The notes beneath the pieces were generated by a model that was given only the letters and a program-made list of their open reading frames with translations, was not told the origin of the DNA and made no database searches. From positions 1-5,411 of the forward strand of contig CAITIF010000903.1 of assembly GCA_903892365.1 (NCBI GenBank): a stretch of 5,411 nt of DNA. Direction: 5' to 3'. This DNA is from an uncultured Pirellula sp. GTDB lineage: Bacteria; Planctomycetota; Planctomycetia; Pirellulales; Pirellulaceae. Below, one piece after another: positions 1-5,327 of this stretch. A program made the translations under genes and the position numbers. The first letter of the stretch is position 1. The number at the start of each line of letters is the position of its first letter.

Positions 1-267
1 CAGGTTGTCGTTGAACGCCTCGGCACCGCGCGAGGTGACTCGACCATCCACCATGATCACCGATTCGCTCCGGACGCTTTCCGCTAAGGCAAAAGCGGGA
101 CTGTCGCGTTCGACCACAATTTGGGAAATGCCGTAATGGTCTCGCAAATCGATGAACAGCAAGTTCCCGAAGTCACGTTTGCGATAAACCCAGCCAGACA
201 GCCGGACAGTTTGGCCAACATTCTCTTTACGAAGCTGCGAGCAATGGTGAGAGCGATATGCGTGCAT
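1..267 (-). CDS. aspS: Aspartyl-tRNA synthetase, N-terminal part (cut by window edge)
   Basis: AspRS charges tRNA-Asp with aspartate in the cytoplasm. Only the first 89 codons are present; the frame is open to the left edge with no stop. The translation begins [14 protein letters not shown] and carries the OB-fold anticodon-binding domain typical of bacterial AspRS: the GWV strand (residues 26-28), the [13 protein letters not shown] block (31-43), then GISQIVV (46-52) and VDGRVTSR (73-80). The class II catalytic domain lies outside the window. The ATG at 267 is the right start because family members begin with a similar M-x-x-Y-R-S-H-x-C-x-x-L-R segment. No Shine-Dalgarno sequence is visible upstream. 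The gene diverges from the trpG/pabA-like gene across a 199-bp spacer. The assignment is by motif recognition; the related AsnRS is less likely because the N-terminal blocks match AspRS closely. Confidence 0.93.
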   Translation of the reverse strand, partial: MHAYRSHHCSQLRKENVGQTVRLSGWVYRKRDFGNLLFIDLRDHYGISQIVVERDSPAFALAESVRSESVIMVDGRVTSRGAEAFNDNL

Positions 268-278
268 TAATTTATCGA

Positions 279-307
279 ATAAAAAGAGCGATTGGGATCG
301 ATGTCAA
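279..307 (-). promoter_or_regulatory. Predicted sigma-70 promoter for aspS
   Basis: On the minus strand a perfect -35 hexamer TTGACA (307-302) is followed after 17 nt by TTTTAT (284-279), which matches 4 of 6 positions of the -10 consensus. Transcription would start near 272, only about five bases before the aspS ATG at 267, so the mRNA would be almost leaderless. That fits the absence of a Shine-Dalgarno sequence but is inference. A weaker pair further upstream could be the true promoter. Confidence 0.4.
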
Positions 308-395
308 CGTTTTCTTAGCTCAGCAACTTATCGACTAGGCTATTGTTTCTCAACCCCAACGTGTGGAGAAGACAGCCTTATGACAGTCACAGAGT

Positions 396-424
396 TGGAC
401 AGGTGAGGGCTTGTACCCTATGAT
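396..424 (+). promoter_or_regulatory. Predicted sigma-70 promoter for the trpG/pabA-aroDE pair
   Basis: TGGACA (396-401) and TATGAT (419-424) are separated by 17 nt; each matches 5 of 6 consensus positions. The expected transcription start near 431 gives a leader of about 36 nt before the ATG at 467. The placement in the divergent spacer, directly upstream of the first gene of the pair, supports the call. Such matches can occur by chance, so this remains a prediction. Confidence 0.5.
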
Positions 425-466
425 TCGACCCGTTTCCATCCATGCCAACCCGATGATCTTGTCGCC

Positions 467-1060
467 ATGATCCTTCTCATTGATAACTACGATTCTTTTA
501 CGTACAACCTCGTTCAGCGGCTTGGCGAGATAGACAGTTCATTGGATGTGAAGACGGTTCGCAATGACGAATTGACGATCCAACAGATCCGGGACATGAG
601 GCCTGATCGGATTTTGCTGTCTCCAGGCCCTTGCACCCCCAATGAAGCTGGAATTTGTGTCCCGGTAATTGAGCAGTTGCACAAGGAGATTCCGATTTTG
701 GGTGTATGTCTTGGTCACCAATCGATTGGGCAGGCGTTTGGAGGCAAGATTGTTCGGGCGCCTGAGTTGATGCATGGAAAGACCGACCGAATTTCGCACG
801 ACAATCGGGGGATGTTTGCTGGGCTTGCGAATCCTTTTGTTGCAACCCGCTACCATTCTTTGGTGATTCTGCCAGAAAGCCTACCCAAGTGCCTGGAGGT
901 CTCGGCCTGGGTTCACGATTCGAACGGAAATCGGATTATCATGGGGGTTCGCCATCGTGAGTATGCGGTGGAAGGTTGGCAGTTCCACCCCGAGAGTTTC
1001 TTGACCGAGCCAGGTCCTGAATTGCTCCGGCGATTCTTGTCTTGGTCCTATTCCTCTTAA
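467..1060 (+). CDS. pabA: Class I glutamine amidotransferase, anthranilate / aminodeoxychorismate synthase component II (TrpG/PabA)
   Basis: This 197-aa protein is the usual length for TrpG/PabA subunits, which hydrolyse glutamine and pass ammonia to a chorismate-using partner (TrpE for anthranilate, PabB for aminodeoxychorismate). The N-terminus MILLIDNYDSFTYNL is diagnostic. The oxyanion-loop motif SPGPCTP spans residues 52-58. The nucleophile is Cys81 in GVCLGHQ, and the remaining triad residues are His174 and Glu176 in FHPES. All catalytic residues are present, so the enzyme should be active. The TrpG and PabA roles cannot be separated from the sequence, and one amphibolic subunit often serves both; neither trpE nor pabB is in the window. 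The gene lies 23 bp upstream of the AroD-AroE fusion, which makes chorismate precursors, so co-transcription is likely. No clear Shine-Dalgarno sequence precedes the ATG; the start is fixed by the conserved N-terminus. Confidence 0.93.
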   Translation: MILLIDNYDSFTYNLVQRLGEIDSSLDVKTVRNDELTIQQIRDMRPDRILLSPGPCTPNEAGICVPVIEQLHKEIPILGVCLGHQSIGQAFGGKIVRAPELMHGKTDRISHDNRGMFAGLANPFVATRYHSLVILPESLPKCLEVSAWVHDSNGNRIIMGVRHREYAVEGWQFHPESFLTEPGPELLRRFLSWSYSS

Positions 1061-1083
1061 TACGTTTTAGTACGTTCTCCAGC

Positions 1084-2619
1084 ATGCTTTGCGTCACGAT
1101 TGCCCGTACCCGTCATAAACATATGCTCTCCGAACACGCCCAACTGGCGGAGCTTGGAGCGAAGCTCGTTGAGCTCCGATTAGACTACATTGGTCGGAGC
1201 ATTGACCTAGCGAGATTGCTGAAGAATCGACCGACACCGGTCGTTGTCACGTGCCGACGTAAGGAGGATGGCGGTCGCTGGGACAGAACGGAAGACGAGC
1301 GACGAATGCTGTTGCGGTCAGCGATCGCGATGGGGGTAGAGTATGTGGATCTGGAGGAGGATACCGCCAAGGCAATTCCGCGTTACGGGAAAACGAAGCG
1401 CATCGTCAGCATGCACAATTTTGAGGGAACGCCTCAGAATTTGCAGTCGATTCATGCTGACTTAACCAAGTTCGATGCAGATATCGTGAAGATTGCAGCC
1501 TTGGCCAATTCGTTTTTGGACACCGCTCGCATGATGGATCTCATGAAGTCAGCATCGATGCCAACCATCGGTATCAGTATGGGAGAATATGGAACTCCGA
1601 CGCGTATCTTGGCCTTGCGATATGGGGCACCGTTAACATTCTGTGTCTTCGATTCGGAACGCAAGGTTGCACCTGGGCAATTGAGCTTCGACCAGATGAA
1701 AAATGTCTACCGGGCGGAGACGATTACTCCGGATACGAAGTTGTTTGGGGTGGTAGCGGATCCCGTGGCACACTCCTACAGTCCACTCATTCACAATGCG
1801 TCCTTTCATGCAAATCAGCTGGATTATCGCTACGTCCCGTTCCGGGTTTCGCCTGAAGATTTGGGGTATTTTTTGAAATGGTGCCAACAAGAAAATATCG
1901 GTGGCTTGAGTGTGACCATTCCGCACAAGCAAACGATTTTGCCCATGCTGACTCAAGCCGAGACAGCAGCTCAGGAGATTGGTGCATGCAATACGGTGGT
2001 GTTTTCTGGGGAGGAGTTGCTGGGATACAACACGGACTACCGCGCGTCGATGGATTGCTTGACGGAAGCCATGACGAGGCTGTCTACGGCCGAAAAACCG
2101 TTTGAAAAGACGAGTGCCTTAATCTTGGGAAGCGGGGGCGTTTCGCGAGCGATCGGGTACGGCCTGGCTCAGCGCGGAGCGTTGGTCAGCATCACTAGCA
2201 GAAACCTTGAGTCGTCCGAAGTGCTGGCCAGGTCGCTTGGCGGGAAAGCGATCCCGTGGGAACAGCGTCACTCTGTCCAAGCACGCATCGTCGTCAATGG
2301 AACCCCGGTTGGAATGTTTCCGGAAATGGATGAAACTCCTTTCCAGACCAAAGGTTTGCTTGGTTCCCCTTTGGTTTTCGACACCATCTACAACCCGGAG
2401 CAAACGCTGTTTATCAAAGGAGCCAAAGCTGCACAATGTCCAGTCATTACGGGGTTGCAGATGTTTGTTCGGCAGGCGGCTTACCAGTACCGACTTTTCA
2501 CCCGCTTAGAACCACCTATCGAAGTGATGATCAAAACATTGAAAAAGGCGATTTCGCCCGTCAATTACAAAGATATTGAAGAGGAAGACGAGAACGATCC
2601 GGAGTCCGGAGAGGACTAA
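1084..2619 (+). CDS. aroDE: Bifunctional type I 3-dehydroquinate dehydratase / shikimate dehydrogenase (AroD-AroE fusion)
   Basis: This 511-aa fusion catalyses two consecutive shikimate-pathway steps: 3-dehydroquinate to 3-dehydroshikimate, then NADPH-dependent reduction to shikimate. Residues 1 to about 215 form the type I dehydratase: ELRLD (30-34), His111 in SMHNFEGTP, Schiff-base Lys136 in DIVKIA, and the substrate loop APGQLS (196-201). Residues from about 219 form the dehydrogenase: SYSP (231-234) binding shikimate, catalytic Lys282 in TIPHK, Asp318 in YNTD, glycine-rich NADP loop GSGGVSRA (349-356), NGTPVGM (405-411) and Gln459 near the C-terminus. The extreme C-terminus (about 498-511) is a very acidic tail of unknown role. 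The same order occurs in plants and has been noted in chlamydiae and planctomycetes. I chose ATG 1084 because it starts exactly at the conserved MLCVTIAR strand; the frame is open from TTG 1042, inside the upstream gene, but that adds a non-homologous hydrophobic stretch. Confidence 0.93.
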   Translation: MLCVTIARTRHKHMLSEHAQLAELGAKLVELRLDYIGRSIDLARLLKNRPTPVVVTCRRKEDGGRWDRTEDERRMLLRSAIAMGVEYVDLEEDTAKAIPRYGKTKRIVSMHNFEGTPQNLQSIHADLTKFDADIVKIAALANSFLDTARMMDLMKSASMPTIGISMGEYGTPTRILALRYGAPLTFCVFDSERKVAPGQLSFDQMKNVYRAETITPDTKLFGVVADPVAHSYSPLIHNASFHANQLDYRYVPFRVSPEDLGYFLKWCQQENIGGLSVTIPHKQTILPMLTQAETAAQEIGACNTVVFSGEELLGYNTDYRASMDCLTEAMTRLSTAEKPFEKTSALILGSGGVSRAIGYGLAQRGALVSITSRNLESSEVLARSLGGKAIPWEQRHSVQARIVVNGTPVGMFPEMDETPFQTKGLLGSPLVFDTIYNPEQTLFIKGAKAAQCPVITGLQMFVRQAAYQYRLFTRLEPPIEVMIKTLKKAISPVNYKDIEEEDENDPESGED

Positions 2620-2635
2620 GATGGATGGTTCGTAC

Positions 2636-2707
2636 TGAGCCGTGGGCGCTAGCCGCGATACGATTTCCCTGCAAAACATAGGTGTCGCGGCTAGCGCCCG
2701 CGGCTCA
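2636..2707. repeat. Long imperfect GC-rich inverted repeat (REP-like hairpin)
   Basis: Left arm 2636-2661 pairs with right arm 2682-2707 over 26 positions around a 20-nt loop. The core arms (2636-2658 and 2685-2707) differ at one position, which becomes a G-U pair in RNA. Each arm contains GGCGCTAGCC or its complement, and outside the stem the flanks can keep pairing with a one-base bulge. It begins 17 nt after the aroDE stop. It has no U-tract, so it is not a classic intrinsic terminator, though it could stall polymerase or protect the mRNA 3' end. The GC-rich mobile-hairpin appearance suggests a dispersed REP/BIME-type element, which is inference from one copy. Confidence 0.8.
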
Positions 2708-2778
2708 AGTTGCCTCCAAAGATAAGCCTGGCCAGCCTGGGAGTTCCGAGGGGCCAGTCCGTTAAGTAGGATTTTGGC

Positions 2779-3300
2779 ATGGAGAATCCCTCAATGAATC
2801 CACTGGCCGGTTCCTTTTTACGTCGCCGCGGGAGGGGGCTATGGGAACGGATGGAAGAAGGCTGGTTCCGGTTTAGGCTTTCCCGACCCTACCCAAAGCG
2901 TCAGCCGAACGAACCGTTGGGGGCCTATGGTGAACGGCTCGCTGCTGTTTATCTGCAACGGCAGGGCTACCTCATCCTCGAACGATCGTATCGCATCAAG
3001 TCAGGTGAAATTGATTTGATTGCGGTCTGGAAGCAAAAAGTTGTGGTTTTTGTCGAGGTGAAGACTTGGGCGGCTCCTTGGGAAAACGCGGGCGGGCCTA
3101 GCGATGCGGTGGACGAAAAAAAACAAGAAAAGATAACGCGTGTGGCACTTGCTTATATGAAACGCCACCATCTGCTCGAATCATCAGGCCGAGCCGATGT
3201 GATAGCCGTTTTTGCAGGTGTCCAACCAGGAACCCGACCAAAATTCCGACATTTTTTGAATGCATTCGAGGCGGTTGGGCAGTTCCAAATGTTCTCATAA
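2779..3300 (+). CDS. YraN/UPF0102 family endonuclease-like protein with N-terminal extension
   Basis: This 173-aa protein has the YraN (UPF0102) domain at residues about 48-165, a restriction-endonuclease-like fold of uncertain function. The family signature is clear: GAYGERLAAVYLQRQGY (48-64), GEIDLIA (76-82) with Asp79, and FVEVKTW (91-97) with Glu93 and Lys95, matching the D...ExK metal-binding core. Typical members are about 120 aa. Here roughly 45 residues precede the domain, rich in arginine and tryptophan (RRRGRG, residues 15-20), suggesting nucleic-acid or membrane contact. ATG 2779 has AGGA at 2768-2771 with a 7-nt spacer. A start at ATG 2794 (residue 6), with GGAG at 2781-2784, is nearly as good and would trim only five residues. 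The gene stands alone between a hairpin repeat and a terminator-like hairpin. Family membership is confident; the biological role is unknown. Confidence 0.88.
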   Translation: MENPSMNPLAGSFLRRRGRGLWERMEEGWFRFRLSRPYPKRQPNEPLGAYGERLAAVYLQRQGYLILERSYRIKSGEIDLIAVWKQKVVVFVEVKTWAAPWENAGGPSDAVDEKKQEKITRVALAYMKRHHLLESSGRADVIAVFAGVQPGTRPKFRHFLNAFEAVGQFQMFS

Positions 3301-3308
3301 AGAAACTC

Positions 3309-3345
3309 GTACTGCCTTGTTTCCCATGACAGGCTGAGTACTTTT
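3309..3345 (+). terminator. Possible intrinsic terminator after the YraN-like gene
   Basis: Nine bases after the stop codon, GTACT (3309-3313) pairs with AGTAC (3337-3341), and inside it GCC and TGT of 3314-3320 pair with GGC and ACA of 3329-3334. The stem is interrupted by one-base and two-base bulges, and the apical loop is 8 nt. Four T follow (3342-3345). The location is right for a terminator, but the bulges and short T-run make it weak. Confidence 0.35.
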
Positions 3346-3403
3346 GGGGTACGACAAACCTCATGACAGTGGCGGGTAAAGCCGCATTACCGCTCGATTC
3401 AGG

Positions 3404-3449
3404 AATGCGAAAAGCTCAAAATTGTATTGAAATTCACAGTTTTCGCATT
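3404..3449. repeat. Perfect 10-bp inverted repeat, possible operator upstream of the pseudopilin gene
   Basis: AATGCGAAAA (3404-3413) and TTTTCGCATT (3440-3449) are exact reverse complements separated by 26 nt. The repeat lies 115 bp before the pseudopilin ATG. The right arm falls in the spacer of a possible promoter (TTGAAA at 3427-3432, TAAAAC at 3449-3454), so a dimeric regulator binding both arms could control it. It could also simply form an RNA hairpin. Both roles are inference. Confidence 0.45.
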
Positions 3450-3454
3450 AAAAC
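3427..3454 (+). promoter_or_regulatory. Possible promoter for the pseudopilin-lipoprotein pair
   Basis: TTGAAA (3427-3432) matches 5 of 6 positions of the -35 consensus; TAAAAC (3449-3454) matches 4 of 6 of the -10 with a 16-nt spacer. A leader of about 100 nt would follow, including a markedly T-rich stretch at about 3509-3550. The region is AT-rich, so chance matches are easy; this is a weak prediction. Confidence 0.25.
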
Positions 3455-3551
3455 TTGGTAGGTGTGCGTTAATATTCGATTGGCGGTTTAGCGTCCGATC
3501 TGGATCGTTTTCCAAATAAATTGTTTTGTTTCTCGTCTTATTTTCTTTCTC

Positions 3552-3556
3552 AGAGG
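3552..3556 (+). promoter_or_regulatory. Ribosome binding site deciding the pseudopilin start
   Basis: AGAGG sits 8 nt before ATG 3565. It settles the start against TTG 3526, which opens the same frame but lacks such a site and would place 13 extra residues before the prepilin leader. Confidence 0.7.
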
Positions 3557-3564
3557 TTTCCAAT

Positions 3565-4689
3565 ATGGGACGTTTCTTGAGTCGACATCGTAGCCAGCGT
3601 GGGTTTACGCTGGTTGAGTTGTTGGTCGTTATCGCGATCATCGGTATCTTGGTAGGATTGTTGCTTCCGGCCGTTCAGGCAGCTCGTGAAGCAGCTCGAA
3701 GAATGCAATGCAGCAACAACCTTAAGCAGTTAGGTCTAGCCTGCCTCAATTTCGAAAGCGCCTATAAGCGATTACCACCTGGTACACTGACAGCGGGGCC
3801 CATTGGCGGTCTGTACCCTCCTCAGGTACCGACTCAATTTAATTCGCACTCCGGAATCGGCCACCTTGCTCACTTGTTCCCCTACATCGAGCAATCGACT
3901 CTCTACAACAACTATCAAAACGCGAACAATCTTGACCCTGACACCAACGGTGTTGGGGCTGTCACGGGTTCGCCCCAGCAATTGATGAATCGCTATTGGT
4001 TCTTTACCGATTCTTGGTTGAGCGCTCAGTACCGACTTCCTTCCTTGCTGTGCCCTAGCGATCAAGCGGAAACAGCGATCATTAGCTCGATTTCTACGAC
4101 TCAGTTCGTGGCACCTTCGGCCACAGCCCTACCCGAAGGAAGCGCAGAATATGTAAATCCAACGAGCGCATCTTTTCACGTGTCGATTGGAAAAACCAAC
4201 TACCTTGGAAACGGCGGACGTAACGGCAAAACTGGTTCGAACGCTGTGTCGAACGTGCTTCCTGACACCACTCTGGGGCTCGGCTGTGATGTATTGACCG
4301 GCCCGTTCTTCGTACGCAGCAAGACACGTATGGCTGGCTTCCAAGACGGCACCAGCAATACGCTATTGTTTGGCGAAGTAACAGGCTGGTTCACTCAGCC
4401 TGCTCGTCGATCCGGTCGTCAAGCTTCATTTTGGTTCCTTTCCAACGGTCCCATGTACACCAAGTTCATGATTCCAGAACCCGCTATCGATGTGAACGAT
4501 CCTCAACAAGGCTGGAGAAATGCAGTTCAGTTGCCAGGGCCGATTCGGTTCAGCAGCATGCACACCGGCGTCATCAACATGGCAAATGCAGACGGATCGG
4601 TTCGATCAATGTCGGTTGCGATGGAAGGTGCCAATTGGCTACGATTGAGCGGAATGGCGGATGGACTGATTGCGAACGTAGAAGAGTAA
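3565..4689 (+). CDS. DUF1559 prepilin-type (pseudopilin-like) protein
   Basis: This 374-aa protein is a DUF1559 family member, a type IV pilin/type II secretion pseudopilin-like group greatly expanded in Planctomycetes; its function is not established. A short basic leader ends at Gly13 and is followed by FTLVE, so prepilin peptidase should cleave between Gly13 and Phe14, leaving Glu18 at mature position 5. Residues 14-36 form the single hydrophobic helix that anchors the protein in the inner membrane and packs in pili. Next come family blocks NNLKQLGLA (51-59), FPYIEQ (105-110), LLCPSD (161-166), TNYLGNGG (211-218) and [11 protein letters not shown] (261-271). Near the C-terminus is the H-X9-DG motif: His333, Asp343, Gly344. 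The protein is full length and all landmarks are intact. It is followed after 12 bp by a small lipoprotein gene, almost certainly on the same transcript. DUF1559 membership is confident; participation in a pilus or secretion machine is inferred. Confidence 0.93.
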   Translation: MGRFLSRHRSQRGFTLVELLVVIAIIGILVGLLLPAVQAAREAARRMQCSNNLKQLGLACLNFESAYKRLPPGTLTAGPIGGLYPPQVPTQFNSHSGIGHLAHLFPYIEQSTLYNNYQNANNLDPDTNGVGAVTGSPQQLMNRYWFFTDSWLSAQYRLPSLLCPSDQAETAIISSISTTQFVAPSATALPEGSAEYVNPTSASFHVSIGKTNYLGNGGRNGKTGSNAVSNVLPDTTLGLGCDVLTGPFFVRSKTRMAGFQDGTSNTLLFGEVTGWFTQPARRSGRQASFWFLSNGPMYTKFMIPEPAIDVNDPQQGWRNAVQLPGPIRFSSMHTGVINMANADGSVRSMSVAMEGANWLRLSGMADGLIANVEE

Positions 4690-4701
4690 AGGACTTTAAG
4701 A

Positions 4702-4887
4702 ATGAAGAAAATGATTTGTGTTTTGTTGTTCCTGTGTGCATCTCCCTTCTTGGTGGGATGCAGCGGCTCGAACGAAGCCCAACCCGCGGCGAACATCGTC
4801 CAAGAAAGACCAGCTGGTTACGAGAAAGGTCCTGACGGAAAAATGAAGGCTTCCAGCGAGATGGCACCGGCCCCTGCGAAGCCATAG
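4702..4887 (+). CDS. Small (61-aa) lipoprotein downstream of the pseudopilin
   Basis: The peptide starts MKKMICVLLF and has a lysine n-region, a hydrophobic core (residues 4-18) and a lipobox LVGC (17-20), so signal peptidase II should cleave before Cys20 and leave a lipidated peptide of about 42 residues. The Ser-Gly-Ser after the cysteine is not an Asp retention signal, so outer-membrane sorting is possible if the E. coli rule applies. The mature part is hydrophilic and low in complexity: Ala/Pro-rich at both ends with GYEKGPDGKMKAS (39-51) in the middle. No enzymatic domain is visible and I do not recognise a family. AAAGGA (4688-4693) lies 8 nt before the ATG and overlaps the pseudopilin stop, so translation is probably coupled to it. 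A strong terminator follows. The lipoprotein call is firm; a role as accessory or partner of the DUF1559 protein is inferred from context only. Confidence 0.85.
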   Translation: MKKMICVLLFLCASPFLVGCSGSNEAQPAANIVQERPAGYEKGPDGKMKASSEMAPAPAKP

Positions 4888-4913
4888 TCAACAGAATGTT
4901 GATCCCGTTTTTT
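4888..4913 (+). terminator. Weak hairpin plus T-run, first of two tandem terminators
   Basis: TCAACA (4888-4893) and TGTTGA (4897-4902) form a perfect 6-bp stem with a 3-nt loop directly after the lipoprotein stop codon. Six T occur at 4908-4913, five bases past the stem. The stem is AT-rich and the T-run is displaced, so alone it would be inefficient. Confidence 0.3.
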
Positions 4914-4919
4914 CTACGA

Positions 4920-4949
4920 GGTCACTAGACACTGTCTAGTGACCTTTTT
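4920..4949 (+). terminator. Strong intrinsic terminator of the pseudopilin-lipoprotein unit
   Basis: GGTCACTAGAC (4920-4930) and GTCTAGTGACC (4934-4944) are perfect 11-bp complements around a 3-nt loop, followed at once by five T (4945-4949). This is a textbook Rho-independent structure 32 nt after the lipoprotein stop, and it separates this unit from the next pseudopilin gene. Confidence 0.88.
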
Positions 4950-5327
4950 CATTAGATGCACGCACGTTTTGATGAACCAGGAAAAGGAAATCTGATCTAA
5001 ATCATTCGCGGACCGAAACCTTTCCTCGCCTACTTATCAGGCAATTCCAGACCGACGTTCCAACCATCCAAGGCTATTCCCACGAGAAAAAACCAAAATC
5101 TTCCTTCTTATCGAAGGCAAAACCAAAACGCCCAAATACTAGCAACAACCGACCATAAAATAGGCACCACCTAAATATTGCCAAGAAAAAGATGTTTTTT
5201 TTCTTAATTCTGGACTCTTCATTCGAGGTGCTCGCGTTATTATAGAAGAGCTAAACGTCACCTCTCCAACGTGTAGCACTCAACAAATTTCGTTTTTTTT
5301 CGTTGGCTTTTTATTGAGGGTTCTTCA
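4950..5327. other. Non-coding, G-poor spacer before the second pseudopilin gene
   Basis: This stretch of about 380 bp has no credible gene on either strand; frames are short and lack translation signals. It is strikingly poor in G on the plus strand: 5041-5160 contains 14 G against 38 C. It holds a direct repeat AAAACCAAAA (5089-5098 and 5119-5128), a CCTTC/GAAGG mini-hairpin (5103-5117), an A/T hairpin (5183-5205) and CCAACG/CGTTGG arms (5266-5271 and 5301-5306). The last part is T-rich like the leader of the first pseudopilin gene. It probably contains the promoter of the next gene (TATTAT at 5238-5243 is one possible -10), but nothing is compelling. Confidence 0.6.
5316..5320 (+). promoter_or_regulatory. 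Ribosome binding site of the second pseudopilin gene
   Basis: GAGGG lies 7 nt before ATG 5328, nearly the same arrangement as AGAGG before the first pseudopilin, and it supports this start. Confidence 0.7.

Noticed and set aside
498..845. Minus-strand open frames lying inside the trpG/pabA-like gene
   Set aside because: They are antisense to a well-conserved gene, show no recognisable protein motif and have no translation signals.
1042..1083. Upstream TTG start extending aroDE by 14 residues into the end of the amidotransferase gene
   Set aside because: The dehydratase domain homology begins exactly at ATG 1084; the extension is hydrophobic, non-homologous and has no ribosome binding site.
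2728..2757. CTGGCC/GGCCAG inverted repeat before the YraN-like gene
   Set aside because: A 6-bp arm with an 18-nt loop in GC-rich sequence is expected by chance, and no function fits.
3526..3564. TTG start extending the first pseudopilin by 13 residues
   Set aside because: ATG 3565 has AGAGG at the right distance and gives a normal short prepilin leader, matching the second pseudopilin.
4431..4835. Plus-strand frame of 134 codons overlapping the pseudopilin end and the lipoprotein gene
   Set aside because: It overlaps two genes with strong signatures in other frames and its product has no recognisable feature.
5089..5128. Direct repeat AAAACCAAAA twice, considered as a CRISPR or iteron array
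   Set aside because: There are only two copies of a 10-bp low-complexity word, with no third unit at the same spacing.
5183..5205. AAGAAAAA/TTTTTCTT hairpin with an eight-T run, considered as a terminator
   Set aside because: The stem is all A/T except one pair, too weak for an intrinsic terminator, and it lies 230 bp beyond a strong one with no gene ending nearby.
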